From Hevea brasiliensis (taxonomy: Eukaryota > Streptophyta > Magnoliopsida > Malpighiales > Euphorbiaceae), in contig NC_079495.1 of assembly GCF_030052815.1 (NCBI RefSeq), forward strand, positions 35,149,987 through 35,213,986: a stretch of DNA of 64,000 bases. Reading direction: 5' to 3'. Shown piece by piece: positions 23,251 to 34,837 of the stretch; positions within the stretch are counted from its first letter, which is position 1, and each line of letters begins with the position of its first letter. The translations under genes and the position numbers were made by a program. The notes beneath the pieces were generated by a model. That model was not told where the DNA came from, did no database searches, and saw only the letters and a list, made by a program, of their open reading frames with translations.

Positions 23251-23907
23251 TGTCCCTCATCATCAATCTCTAAACTGGCATGCTGTGCTTTCAATCCATA
23301 TACCATGGACAAAGGAGAAACTCTGAGACTTGCCATTGTCTCACGACTTAAGGCGTCAGCCACCAAATTTGCTTTCCCTGGCTAATAGTCTATTAAACAA
23401 TCATAGTCTTTAATGAGTTCTAACCATCTCCTCTGCCTCAAATTCAATTCCTTCTGGGTGCCTAAGTACTTCAAGCTCTTGTGATCTGTGTAAATGTAGC
23501 ATTTCTCCCCATACAAATAGTGTCTCGGATCTTTGAGCAAAAACAATAGCTGCTAGCTCCAGATCATGTGTTGGGTAGTTCCTCTCATGCGGTTTCAGCT
23601 GACGTGATGCATAAGCAATAACATTCCGATCTTACATCAGTACACAACCTAACCCATTGTGAGAAGCATCACTATAAACTGTGTATTCTTTACCCGGAGT
23701 AGGTAAAGTAAGGACTGGAGCTTCAGTCAAACACCTCTTCAACTCATCAAAACTCTGCTGACATTTATCTGTCCACTGAAATTTTACATCTTTCCGAAGT
23801 AGCTTTGGCAATGGAGAAGATAACATAGAAAACCCCTTCACAAACCGATGGTAATATCTAGCTAAACCTAGAAAACTGTGAATTTCTGTGATATTCCTGG
23901 GCGGCTT
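23251..23907 (-). pseudogene. pol: RNase H and connection of element C
   Basis: The segment [20 protein letters not shown] is followed by [14 protein letters not shown] (catalytic Asp kept). A TAG stop follows VLM and a frameshift occurs near 23525, in the stretch corresponding to [11 protein letters not shown]. The DHKSL and RQRRW parts can be followed in other frames to about 23400. A further TAG occurs in the DYHPGKAN segment near 23387. Confidence 0.75.
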
Positions 23908-24792
23908 CTAATTAAGGATAGCTTCTACCTTGCTGGAATCTACCTTGATCCCTTCAGCTGACACAACATGTCCCAAAAAGGAGATTTCTTTCAGCCAAAA
24001 TTCACACTTCGACAATTTGGCGTATAGTTGTTTCTCCCTTAAAGTCTGCAGTACAATCCGCAGATATCTGTCATGCTCCTCTGCATTCCTTGAATATATC
24101 AAAATGTCATCAATAAACACCACCACAAATTGGTCGAGATATGGTCTGAAGATAGTGTTCATTAGATCCATAAAAGCAGCTGGAGCATTTGTTAACCCGA
24201 ATGGCATTACTAGAAACTCATAGTGGCCATACCGAGTTCTGAAAGCAGTTTTTGGAATACTCTGCTCTTGCACCTTCAACTGATAATAACCAGATCGCAA
24301 ATCAATTTTGGAGAATATAGCTGCACCCTTCAACTGATCAAACAGATCATCAATGCGAGGTAATGGATATCTGTTCTTTATTGTCACCTTATTCAACTGC
24401 CGGTAATCTATATATAAGCGGAGAGTACCATCCTTCTTCTTAACAAACAACACTGGTGCTCCCCAAGGTGACACACTAGGGCGGATGAAGCCCTTTTCAA
24501 GTAATTCTTGCAACTGTATCTTCAACTCCTTCAGCTCTGCTGGTGCCATTCTATATGGTGTTATGGAAATTGGATCCACACCAGGCATAACATTAATTTC
24601 AAACTGCACTTCTCTTTCCGGAGGTAATCCTGGCAATTCATCAGGAAACACATCTGGAAAATCATATACTGTTGGGATGTCCTTCAATGTTGGACTCCCC
24701 ACTTGGGTGTCTACCACATGTGCCAAGTATGCTTCACACCACTTTCTGATCATTTTTCTGGCTAGTGCAGCCGAGATGATGTTTGATGGCAA
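23908..24792 (-). pseudogene. pol: Reverse transcriptase of element C
   Basis: This is a 294-codon open stretch with all RT motifs: [31 protein letters not shown] (first Asp), [33 protein letters not shown] (catalytic FIDD, complement of 24106-24117) and [11 protein letters not shown]. It ends at a TAG that replaces the Trp in the conserved AILNWKPP segment. Upstream, a TAG at 24793 separates it from the protease. As a domain it looks complete, and it is the best preserved RT here besides that of element A. Confidence 0.85.
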
Positions 24793-25400
24793 TAACTACC
24801 TCTCCCCATGTATTACCACATCACTGTACTGAGAGAGACCAAAAGTGACTATCTTCAGCCTACAGTCAATCATGGCATGATGCCTGGCTAACCAATCCAT
24901 GCCCAAGATGATATCATAATCTCTGAAGGGCATTTCAATGAAATCAGACAGAAAAGTGTGTCCTTGGATCACCAAAGGACAATCTCTATACATTCTATTA
25001 ACCCTGACCTCCTGTCCTAGCGGACTTGTTACTAGCACCTCAAAGTCCATTTTTGTACATGGAACAGCAATGCAATCAATGATGCTAGCACTCATATAAG
25101 AATGGGTAGAATCTGGATCAAATAACACAAACACATCTTGATTAAAAGTTGAGAAGGTACCAGCCACAACATCAGATGTCTCGGCCTCTTCTCTCTGTCT
25201 CATTGCATAGATTCTGACTAGAGCACTGTCTTGCTCAGAATGTTTCACTGTGCCCTGGCTGCCTGCTAGGCTACCTCTACCCCTGCCTCTACCTCTACTA
25301 GGTGGTTGTGAACTTCTGGTCACAGGGCTCTGAACTGACCCTTCTGCAGTAGTAGGAGGTGGTCCAACTCTGCGAGCACTTGTGCAGTCCTTGGAAAAGT
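24793..25400 (-). pseudogene. pol: Protease region of element C
   Basis: An Arg-Gly/Pro-rich linker (SRGRGRGRGS) leads into the retropepsin: VFVLFDPDSTHSYM with active-site triplet D-P-D, which is unusual, since canonical D-S/T-G and the D-P-G of its relatives both have Gly in the third position. HTFLSDFIEMPFRDYDIILG and MDWLARHHAMIDC follow. The Gly-to-Asp change probably inactivates it. The frame is open from 25323 to 24796 and continues upstream with the zinc knuckle. Confidence 0.8.
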
Positions 25401-26427
25401 GACCTATGCCTCCACAGTTATAACAGGCTCCAATAGCCTTATAGCATATCCCACCATGATTTCTTCCACAAGTTTCACATTGGCGGGGAGGGTAGGAACC
25501 TCTGGTACTCTGCTGACCAGATAAAGGAGGCTTCTGTCCTGCATATCTTCCCCTACCAGCCTTCTTGCCACCTCTACTGTGTCCCCCATGGTTCTTCCTC
25601 TTTCCAGTAGGACCACTGGAACTCTATTCTACTGATTTTCCCTCTTTCTCTGTCTTCTCTGATTTCTTTTTCTTAGAAGCTGCTTCAGACTCAATTCTTT
25701 CCAACTCTGGGGCTTGAGAAACAAGTTCAGAGAAGTTAGTGTGTTTGAATCCGACTACTTGTAATCTGATACTGGGCTTCAAGCCAGTTTCAAACCTCTT
25801 GCATCTCTCCCTGCTGGTAGAAAGTAGACTTACTGCATAATGGCTTAGGCGGGAAAATTCCCTTTCATATTCAGCCACTGATCTACTCCCCTGTTTCAGA
25901 CTTAGGAACTCTTGCAGCTTCAGGTCTACATAATCATCAGGGACATATTTTTGTCTGAATTCCCTGAGAAAGTCATTCCATGTTAGCACTGCAGGTTCTA
26001 CCAGACTGTGGGGAATGGTTTTCCACCAGTCATAAGCATCCCCCTATAGCAAAGATACTGACTATTGAAATTTGAGTTCCTCTATGCAATGCAGTTTCTT
26101 GAATACCCTATCCATCCTCTCTAACCACTGTTCTGCCTCTAGAGGATCTACTGTCCCCTTGAACTCTGTAGCCCCATATTTCATTAATTTGTCATACTGC
26201 CTAGCAGGAGACTGTGGTTGTACCACTGGTGTCTGTGTTGGGACTTGAGTAGGCACATTACCAGCCATTTGTTGGAACATTGCAGCCATCTGCTGAGCAA
26301 ACTGAGCAGGAAACTACGGCACTGTAGGGGCTGGTGCTGCTGAACCACTGACATTATGTAGGGCTGGGGCATCCCCTTGCACCTCAGCCTCTATAGATTG
26401 ATCGACTGAACGATCACCCTCTTCCAT
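25401..26427 (-). pseudogene. gag: gag of element C
   Basis: The start is taken at the ATG complementary to 26425-26427 (MEEGDRSVDQSIEAE), the first ATG after the primer site. A Gln/Pro-rich N-terminal part follows (QMAAMFQQMAGNVPTQ). Next come the capsid (YDKLMKYGATEFKGTVDP, WLERMDRVFKKL, SRSVAEYEREFSRLSHYA), a Lys-rich linker and a C-x2-C pair followed by a CCHC knuckle (CYNCGGIGHFSKDC, near 25390-25430). In-frame TAG stops at about 26313, 26047 and 26065 sit at CAG-like positions, and another lies near 25622. Confidence 0.8.
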
Positions 26428-26596
26428 GGTTAATGCAAGGATCTTAGACCTTCTGAACAAATAACACAAGGAGATTTCATCTAGTTATTGCATATTTATA
26501 ATGTAATGTACTGTATGTATCAAACAATGATATTGAGCAGTTGTACTATGAAGAAAGAATATTCAAGTAACAGGTGAAAACAGAATTTAAAAACTA

Positions 26597-26608
26597 GCTC
26601 TGATACCA
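26597..26608 (-). other. Primer-binding site of element C
   Basis: The complement reads TGGTATCAGAGC, which pairs with the 3' end of initiator tRNA-Met. It lies eight bases inside the end of the 5' LTR. Confidence 0.9.
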
Positions 26609-27221
26609 CTAAAACATGTCACACCCTACCCCTCTATAAGGCATAACATGATCCTGTAGTATACCTAATGAATTACCAACTTCGTCTACTGATAACCCAT
26701 TAAATACACTACAAGAGATTTTAAAACTTTTCTTACTTCAATTTTTTTTTTATAGTGGTGAGCACTATTTACAGGTGTTAAAAACTTTTTGAACTGAAGT
26801 GATAGAACTAACACATTTGAATTATTAGGAATTTCTGTAAAAATTTTGGCAGAGTGCCATCTGTATTTTGGATAAAATAGTTCTTCAGGAAACCTGTAAA
26901 AAAACACTTCAATATATTTCTCAATCTTAACTCCAACAGTTAAACAACACAATATTTTCCTCAACTCAATTCCACAATAATTTTTCAAAGACTGAGATTA
27001 AAGAGATACAGTACAAATTTTAAAAGTCAAAATAACTCATAATTTATTTTATAACTTTAAGGTACAATTTTAATTTACAACTGCTCAAACCAAGAACAAA
27101 AGATACATACAGTGAACATACATTACAGTACAAAACGCGAAATGAGGTATACTCAATATACCCGATGATCTCTCGCTGAATGCTCTAGCAGCCTAGTCTG
27201 CTGCCCTGTCCGTCTGTCTAC

Positions 27222-29458
27222 CTGCGACAGCAATGAAAAGCTATCGCTGAGACAATGCCTCAGTGGTGCACAACATTAACCAAATACAACTTTAAATCAC
27301 AAATCACAAGTTATATAAATAGTGGATACATAAAACCATAGTTAAATTCAAGACAGTAAATGTCAACAAGAATTTAAACTCCATTTCTTAATATCACAAT
27401 AATTTCAATAAATCAAATCATGATTAAATTCAAAAGACAATGAATGTCAATAAGAATTTAACTCCATTTCATAATCTCATAATACATATCAATAAATCAC
27501 ACACAGCTTAATCATGTTCCAAAGTTCAATTCGTCCCAAAAGCCGATGGCTAATGAGGTATTCAATTCATCCCAAAAGTGGATGACTAATGAGGAATAAC
27601 ATAGCTAGCTAGCAAAAATATGAGTACTCATTCGATTCGTCCTCAACAGGCACACACCTCAACACTTCAGCCAGAGAGGGAATTCAATTCGTCCCACTAG
27701 ACAAGCTAGCGAGGAATACAATCAATATACATGATAGCTGTGGTTTCAAATCATTTCCAATGCTTTTCAATCAATAAGTATCCATCAATATCATTCAAAC
27801 AATTTTTCACAGTTTCAAACCATTTACAATGCTTTTCAAGCAATAAATATTCATTCAAACACATTTCCACAATTTAAAACAATAATGTATAAATAGTCAT
27901 AATTCATTTCATTTGAAAAATTCAAAAGAATTAGCTGTTGTGCACAAACCTCTGATAACTGTCTCCTGGTCTTGACTCAGTGTTTCCTTCCCTTTTCTTG
28001 AGTCTTTGCTAACTGAGAAACACAATTTGAAGTGTTTCAGTACTCATTTAAACTGTCTCTAACGATAATGCTCGATAATTAATTCATTGAATTCTATTAT
28101 TTGCTTAGTCAACCTAATATGTTGACCCTAAATGAATTCTAGGTAAATTAGGTTTTAATGTTACTAATTTGTCACATTCAATAGTCTTTTAGGGTTGGTA
28201 CATGTTACCAAATTCATTTCCTTGTATATTGCATTTTCTTGCAATTTGCTGGATTCCGGGATACTAGTTTGACCTAGCAGGACGACCTAGTTCCCTCAGT
28301 TTTCAGGTTTTGGTCAAAACTACAAACTTGTAGATCTATGTCTTATTGCACGCGAGGCAAAATTTCAGGTCATTCTGAGTTATGTAGACCAAGTTACAGT
28401 GATTTTACTATTGCTGGTCAAAATGCATCAAAATTGGTCACTTTAGGTCATTTTAGGTCAATTTTGGTTCGGCCAGTTTTTGGACCCGAACTTATGCAAG
28501 CTTTTTGACTTGCTTATGGTCATTTCTGGGCTTTGGTGTCTTCATAAGACTTGTAGATATGGGTCTTAGCTATTCATGGTCAAAATTTCAGGTCAATTGG
28601 ACCTGTTTTGAGTGAGTTATGGCCTAAATACTAACTGCTGCCCAAATGGTAACTTTTCAGGCTTTATTTGCACTTAATCCGGATTTGGTCATTTTTCAAG
28701 CTACCTTGCAAGCAGAATTTTGGCAAGCTTCCTTCATGAAAGTTGGCACATTTTGTGCCTAGTTTCACCTCCAATTGGTCTTATACCAATTGGAGCCACA
28801 CACTTAAAGTTCTAGGCCTAAAACACAAACTGCCTTATTGCATTTCTTTTATACACATCAAGGATCACTTTTAACACTTACCAAACTTAACATTCAAGCC
28901 AATTCTGGTTGTACCATGACCTAAACATAATTCACAACATATTATAGGTCATTTTGGCAGCTTACAATTACATTCAACATACACCATAAAGTGCAGAATT
29001 TTTCAAACCAAATTTATAACAATTCAATCACCTAACCATAACACTTTTACATGTCCAACCTCACACCATCACACACATACCCAAACTGCCATAACAACCA
29101 ACACAATTCAACATTAATATTCCATAATCCAAACATGAAATAACATCCTTATGTTTCACCAAACCAGGCTGCCATTTCATGCATTAAATTCCCATAATTT
29201 TCAAGCATTCAAATTTCAATACACATTCACATATCCTAAGTATACATCACCCAATTAATTTCCTACACAATATACATTTAATCAATCCTTTAATTCACCA
29301 TTTACAAGCAAAAATAAACTGTCTTCAAGGTGTTTCCATGGCTGCCATAAGTACACTTCCCCCTTTACACATCAAACCTCAAAAATTTCTCCATAAATCA
29401 AACACCCATAACATCCTTACAAACTTTAACAAAGCAACAATCAAAAACACAAATTTAC
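27222..29458 (-). other. Candidate leader intron in C 5' LTR
   Basis: In the minus-strand sense the donor is AATAG/GTAAATTTG (29458) and the acceptor is GCTGTCGCAG/GTAGAC (27222), both good plant consensus sites, giving a 2237-nt intron. The same arrangement recurs at comparable positions in the LTRs of B, A and Q. Splicing is inferred from sites and conservation only. Confidence 0.4.
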
Positions 29459-30105
29459 CTATTGTTGGGACTTGTTAAATCTTCACTAATATCCCTTGAT
29501 TTTGGTATCTACTTCTTCCTTGTGAGGTGGGGCTCAAAATTAATGAAGCAACTTTGGTGTTTGGAGGTGGAATGGAGGAGATTTGAAGGCTTCAAGCAAA
29601 TCGGCCATGGGAGAACTTTGGAAGCTTCATTTCGGCAATGGGAGTGAATGAAGGTTGAAGATGAGTTTAGTGGGTTTACATCTGCCCACTTAGTGAATAT
29701 TTTAATCCATAGTGCTCCACTCACCAAAAATCAATTATATTTTATGTTTTAAATGTTAATTACTCAAATTATATTCCACTTTTGGCTATTTACATTAGGT
29801 ACCCCTAATTTAATTTTTCATGACATTTTCCAAATATAATATCATGTATTTTCAATGGACATTTAGGTCAAAAGACAACTCAGGATGTCAAATGACCACA
29901 ATGCCCCTGTTCGGGTTGCATTCCTGATTTTTCGATAACACTGGGTTTTGTCCGTTTTTCGATTTCTCACTTTTCTTTGTACTAATTATTTAATTTTCAT
30001 TTAATATTTCTAATGGTATTTGTATTTCAATAGGTGTCTATTTAAGTTCTAAAAATATTTTTTAGGGTTCCCCGCGGTCCAGGGCTAGTCAGCGGTCCAC
30101 GCCGT

Positions 30106-30155
30106 GACTTCCCTGTGCGGTCACCCATCGCTAGGGTTCTCAGCTCACTTAACTT
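30106..30155 (-). promoter_or_regulatory. 5S rRNA internal-promoter-like block, C 5' LTR
   Basis: This is the same block as in the 3' LTR, with GATGGGTGACC and GGGAAGTC preserved and box A reading AAGTTAAGTG instead of AAGTTAAGCG. Confidence 0.6.
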
Positions 30156-30330
30156 GGTTACACTTCCTTGCTATTATTTTTCCTTTATTTTTCTTATATT
30201 TTCTTTTCTTGTATTTCATTATTTTATGTCTCCTCACTCATATCGAAGTGTAGTTCTATGCATCCTAGCTGTCCGGACAACACTGGTCACTGGAACAGTA
30301 GAACGCACTATCGAACATAGGGGTGTTACA

Positions 30331-30526
30331 GTTTGTAGTGACATCCTCTTTTGCCAACAATCTACCATCGCCAGATGACGTGATAACCAATCCATTCCCA
30401 ATATCACATCAAACTCATGGAATGGTAGCTCAATCAAGCCAGCTGGAAACTCATAACCCTGTATCCTCGAGGACAACCCTTATAGACCTTTCTCACCAGG
30501 ACACTATGGCCTAGAGGGTTTGTAAC
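30331..30526 (-). pseudogene. pol: Protease C-terminal part of element B
   Basis: The minus strand encodes the segment GYEFPAGLIELPFHEFDVIL and GMDWLSRHLAMVDC, then QKRMSLQ, where element C interrupts. The other side of the break is at 18035, with a DEIIVVGE-like segment. The ORF here reads on into the C LTR, which is not part of the protein. Confidence 0.75.
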
Positions 30527-31990
30527 TTATATGTCCTCCTCTAACTCCTCTACTTGTACCCCTCTAACAACAGGTGGGGCAATGCACACATAAGAATGTG
30601 TGGAGCCAAGATCAATCAATGCACATACAGATAAATCATAAAGTGAGAAAGTACCCCTTATGACATCAGCTGGCTCTGGCTCATCTTGAGCTCTCATAGT
30701 ATAGGCACGACGTGCTACTCTAGTGTCCTGCCTCTGAACTGTCTCTACAGTAGGCCTTTGTGATGTACCAGTTATATCAGGCCTTGTAGGTCTTTTACCC
30801 CTCTGTGCTGTTGGGGCAGACCTCTCCATCTGGGGTGGAGCAGTGGGAACACTAGCATTCCTCTGTGGACAATCCTTCAGGAAATGATCCGTAGACCCAC
30901 ATCTGAAACATCCACTAGTCAACAATCTACACTCTCCTCTGTGGGGCCTGCCACAATGTGTGCAAGTTGGTGGTGGGGCTGATCGACGTGTTGTTGAACC
31001 TGGAGAACTACCCACTGATGCACCAGACTGTCCTCCTCCTCTCCTTGGGGCAAATTGAGATTTCTGCTTCTTACCTCGACCTTGAGTCTGACCCTGAGAC
31101 TCCTTGGGCCTCTTACTACCTGTGTCTGCTGAACCGGACTGATCAGATCCAAAACCCCTCTTGCGTTGCTTGTCCTTTCTAGACTGCTCTTCATTTCTAA
31201 CTCTCTCCACATCAAGGGCTGATGCTACCAACAGAGAGAAATCGGTGAGGTGGTGAGATGTCACTATCAGCCTGATGTTGTCATTCAGTCTGTCCTTAAA
31301 CCTTCTATACTTATTAGTTTTTATGGGCATCAACTCCAATGTATATCCGCTAAGTCTGATGAATTCCTACTCATATTCAGAGACTGTAAGCTACCTCTAT
31401 CTTAGTGCTAGGAATTCTCTCCTTCTGGCCTCCAAGTACACATGGTTTATGTATTTCTTTCTAAATTCAGCCAGAAAGAACTCCCAAGTGATTTATGTAG
31501 GCTGTACCACTCTGGATACTGTCATCCACCATCTATATGCATCCTCCTATAGCAGTGACAGAGCACACTCCAACTGCTGCTCTGGGGTGTAGTGCAACTG
31601 CTGCAATACCCTCTCTATGCTCTCCAGCCAATACTTTGCTGCGGCTGAATCATCCTCCTTCTTACCCCTGAAGTCAACTGCCCCATACTTTCACAGTTTT
31701 TCTAGTGGGGATCTATGTACAGGTTGTGGTTGTGGGGGTGGTAGTGGCTATACAGGTGGTGGTGGTGGCGGTTGTGGCTGTGGAGGTGGAGGTGGTTGTG
31801 GCTGTGGGATGGCTCCGATGACCTGATGGAGTAGCTGAGTCATCTGTTCTAGGAAGGCTTGCTGTGCTCTCCCTGCAGTACCACGAGATGATTCGACTCC
31901 AATACTTCACTCCCTACTAGGAGTAGGTGCAGGTGTGTGACTCTCTACCTCCTCCTCTATCAATCCTGGCGGTCCGTGCACCGACGGATC
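30527..31990 (-). pseudogene. gag: gag and protease start of element B
   Basis: The 270-codon open stretch 30527-31339 carries the end of capsid (RRFKDRLNDNIRLIVTS), a basic linker, two zinc-binding pairs (CTHCGRPHRGEC and the CCHC knuckle CFRCGSTDHFLKDC) and the protease start CALIDLGSTHSYVC, where the active-site triplet is D-L-G. The N-terminal half (31340-31990) is broken by stops. It includes a Pro/Gln-rich stretch encoded by a GGTGGT-type low-complexity run (31730-31810, complement), homologous to the polyproline of A gag. No clear start ATG remains; the reading begins near 31990 by comparison with Q. Confidence 0.75.
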
Positions 31991-32124
31991 AGATGCCAAC
32001 GATCGTATAAAACAGATAAAGAATAGATCTGCATTAGTGTCACCTCGACTCTATTTAAACGCCCATGCATGGGATGCACTCCATCTATTTCTAACTATTT
32101 AGGTCTAGGACTGCTTAAACCTAT

Positions 32125-32136
32125 GCTCTGATACCA
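32125..32136 (-). other. Primer-binding site of element B
   Basis: The complement reads TGGTATCAGAGC (initiator tRNA-Met), five bases inside the end of B's 5' LTR at 32142. Confidence 0.85.
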
Positions 32137-32141
32137 CTAAA

Positions 32142-32321
32142 TGTGACGCCCCTTACCCGTCTACTGTATAGCCGAGTAAGAAGTGCCACATTCGGCGCCA
32201 GAGCACCCTATCTTGTTTGATCATATCCACTTTGGATTTTTAATATCATTTAAAAACAGGTATTCCATATGTGGAATTTTTTTTTTATAACTTATTTTCT
32301 GTGGAGACCTGGATAGAGCCT
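32142..32321 (-). repeat. 5' LTR of element B, 3'-terminal part
   Basis: This matches 5773-5950 of the 3' LTR (tgtgacgccccttacccg, then the gtattccatatgtggaa block). It is cut by element A; the last five bases, agcct (32317-32321), are A's target duplication. The LTR continues at 42031. Confidence 0.9.
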
Positions 32322-33989
32322 TGTGACACCCCTTACCCGTCTACAGTATATCCGAGTAAGATATGTCACACAGTGTACCGAAACACTCTATTTTATCTCA
32401 ATCATTTTTATTCTTCCTTAATTTATTTTTATCATAGTTTTAAATATAATTTGTGAAATATAATTCATTTAAGTCATTTATTGAAATTATAATTTATTTG
32501 AGGTTTCGAAAATTTTATAGAAAATCCAACAGAGTACCGGCTAAAAATGGAGAAAACAGTTCTTAGAAACCTGTGAAAAACACTTCCAATAATCATTTCC
32601 AATCATTCTCAAACTCCAATAATCATCAAAATCTCAATATTTTTCAACAACATTTCCATTTCTCAATCATTCATTTCTCATGGTATTCATATATAAGCAA
32701 TAAATAAATACTCAATTTTCCATTCATAAACACAATTTCCATTATTTACATTAACATCAAAATACATTACATAAGTCTCAATTACACAAGAGAAAATAAA
32801 AGTTAGTTACAAAATACCAAAATGAAACCTAGTGTCCTACCAATGCACTGAAGATGGTGAAGTGACACGGACACTATGCAGAGCTGCAGGAGGTCTCACC
32901 TAGTCTGTGGTCTATTGGGCTCTCGGTCAGTATCTCCAGAACCTATGCGTGGCAAAAGGAACGCGCTAAGCAATAATGCTTAGTGGTGACAATAATAATA
33001 TAAAAAGAAATAACAGGAATTAAATATACAGTGCATGTTTTGATGTCTTACATTTCCTACACAATTCATGCCCTTAAACATGAATTAAAGCAAAAGGAAC
33101 AAGGATTGGACACTAAACTTGAATGGAGCAGAATTTCAAGCTACCCAAACTTCTTTTTTTCTTCCTCTTTTGGCTGCCTAGAGGATGTTCAAGTTGTTAG
33201 GTTAATTTTTTGTGAAGAAGGCTAGGGTTTTGGGGTGAGATTTGGGGAGGTTGGGAGCTTGGGATAGCTTTCATGGAGGTTTTCTTTCCTCTCTCTCTCT
33301 CTCCACGTTTTTGGCTGCCCCAAAGGTTGAAGAAGCAACTGATTTTTCTTTCTTTTTTTTCTGCCCATTAAGTCATTTTAAATAAGTTAATGCCATGTGT
33401 CAAAGTTTGATTGGGTGGGAGGATTTTTAATGACATCATAATGATATCATAATTCTAATTCTTTAATTTTCTTTCCTTTTCTTGTCTACTAAATTTTAAT
33501 TTAATTTTTATCAATATTTATTCACATTTTATGTCATAATAATTATTTACTTAACTGGACAAGTTGGCCAAAAATCATCTCTGAAGATGAAATGACCAAA
33601 ATGCCCTCCGTTTGGCTTAACAGACTAAAATTATCTGTACCGATTGAAAAATTTTTCTAAACCTTTTCTTGGCATTCTAATGCGATAGAAACCTCAATGA
33701 CTCTTCTCTAGAGTCCCAAAAATTATTTTATGAATTTTCCTCTAGGTCTAGGTCTCCTAGTTGCGAGAACCGCAACTTCCCACTAGGTTACCCATCGCTA
33801 GGGCACCGGCTCATTCAACTTAGTTGTATTTTATTTCTAAAATTTTCCCTAAATTTTTCTATTAATATTTGAGTTAATTATGGTTCCTCACTTTAGTTTA
33901 AATATTTTTCCGAACGTTCTAGCTGTCCAGACCGACACTGATCACCGAAACAGTAGAATGTACGGAGTTGCTACAGGGAGGGTGTTACA
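32322..33989 (-). repeat. 3' LTR of element A, internally deleted
   Basis: Both ends match the 5' LTR (tgtgacacc ... ggtgttaca), but the middle is missing. The sequence jumps at gatgtctta/catttcc (33043-33056), where the 5' LTR has about 1515 additional bases (39578-41093). The junction shares TCTTA with both ends. The candidate splice donor is also mutated here (TTTAGT for GTTAGT near 33110). The 5S-like block is kept. Confidence 0.9.
33776..33831 (-). promoter_or_regulatory. 5S-like block, A 3' LTR
   Basis: In element sense the order is AAGTTGAATGAG, CTAGC, GATGGGTAACCTAG and TGGGAAG. GATGGGT and GGGAAG are kept; box A and box C each carry changes relative to plant 5S rRNA. Confidence 0.45.
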
Positions 33990-34003
33990 ACTCTTCCCCT
34001 CTA
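33990..34003 (-). other. Polypurine tract of element A
   Basis: On the minus strand this is TTAGAGGGGAAGAGT directly before the LTR TGTAAC. The polyprotein stop (TAG) overlaps it. Confidence 0.8.
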
Positions 34004-34762
34004 ATTTAAATTTCGTCCTCGAAATTTACCTGATGAAAACAGTTGAGAGAACTGTTGCCTCATCGTCTCTTAATTTTCCCATGTTGCCTCTTCGGTATTG
34101 TGGTGCCTCCAAAGCACCTTCACCAGTGGAATCTGCTTATTCCTCAACTCTTTTACTTCCCGAGCTAGGATCCTTATGGGTTCTTCTTCATATGTCAAAT
34201 TCGATTGTACTTCAATTTCTTCCATGGAGATGACATGTGAAGAATCTGAGCGGTATCTTCTTAGCATAGACACATGGAACACATTGTGGATCTTGTCCAG
34301 CTTTGGTGGTAAAGCTAGCCTGTAGGCTACTGGTCCCACACGTTCAATGACTTTATATGGGCCAATGAACCTAGGGCTCAACTTACCTTTTCTTCCAAAC
34401 CTTAGTACCTTCTTCCACGGTGAAACCTTGAGGAACACTTTGTTGCCAACCGCATATTCTATTTCTTTTCTCTTCAGGTCAGTATAAGATTTCTGTCTAT
34501 CTGAGGCAACCTTGAGATTGGCTTTGATTAGTTTTACTTTCTCCTCAGTCTGTTTCACCAGGTCTGGCCCTACCAGTTTGTCTTCGCCCAATTCAGTCCA
34601 GTACACTGGAGTTCTACATTTCCTCCCATACAGTGCTTCATACGGGGCCATTTGGATGCTAGCTTGGTAGCTATTGTTGTATGCAAATTCTCCTAGTGGA
34701 AGATATCTATCCCAACTTCCCTCAAACTCAATGTCACAACTCTTCAGTATATCCTCAAGGAC
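34001..34762 (-). pseudogene. pol: Integrase C-terminus and chromodomain of element A
   Basis: This second exon starts with GTCCTTGAGGATAT (VLEDI...). It runs through MAPYEALYGRKCRTPVYW, GKLSPRFIGPYKVIERVG and NVFHVSMLRRYRSDSSHVI to a complete chromodomain (PIRILAREVKELRNK, IPLVKVLWRHHNTEEATWE, about 34080-34170). Chromodomains of Tekay-type elements bind methylated histone H3 and steer integration into heterochromatin. A TAA just after ATWEN interrupts the last 20 codons, which would otherwise end at 34001 with the segment FRGRNLN. The open part is 34070-34651. Confidence 0.85.
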
Positions 34763-34837
34763 CTGACATATATTTTATGTTATTATTATCATTTTAGTTC
34801 AATATTTGTATTAATTCAATTGGTTTCAGTTATTTAC
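34763..34837 (-). other. Integrase intron of element A (75 nt)
   Basis: On the minus strand the donor is TAG/GTAAATAAC (the exon CAG has decayed to TAG) and the acceptor is ATATGTCAG/GTCC. It is AT-rich, with AATGATAATAATAACAT near the 3' end. Removing 75 nt joins SERVI(Q) to VLEDIL, the same order as in intronless element C. The unspliced frame meets TGA within three codons. Confidence 0.7.

Larger units (their letters stand above)
18036..30330 (-). mobile_element. Element C: full-length Tekay-type retrotransposon
   Basis: C has two LTRs of 3706 and 3714 bp, a primer site, gag-pol and a polypurine tract, 12.3 kb in all, inserted in B's protease in the same orientation. From about 18290 onwards the LTRs are nearly identical, so it is young; only the outermost 250 bp of the 3' LTR are garbled. 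The flanking pentamers (tgaca at 18031-18035, gtttg at 30331-30335) do not match, possibly because the left flank is unreliable. It belongs to a different subfamily from P, A, B and Q: its integrase has no intron. Confidence 0.85.
26617..30330 (-). repeat. 5' LTR of element C
   Basis: This 3714-bp LTR starts tgtcacacccta and ends gggtgttaca on the plus strand. It carries the same modules as the 3' LTR: modules near 28330-28780, a CCAATTGG pair near 28772-28795 and a 5S-like block at 30106-30155. A TATA-like AT run near 29735 (complement) precedes a candidate splice donor at 29458 by about 280 nt. Confidence 0.9.

Noticed and set aside
31617..31910. Gly/Cys-rich (plus) and Thr-rich (minus) frames
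   Set aside because: They are off-frame readings of the GGTGGT-type repeat that encodes the Pro/Gln stretch of B gag.
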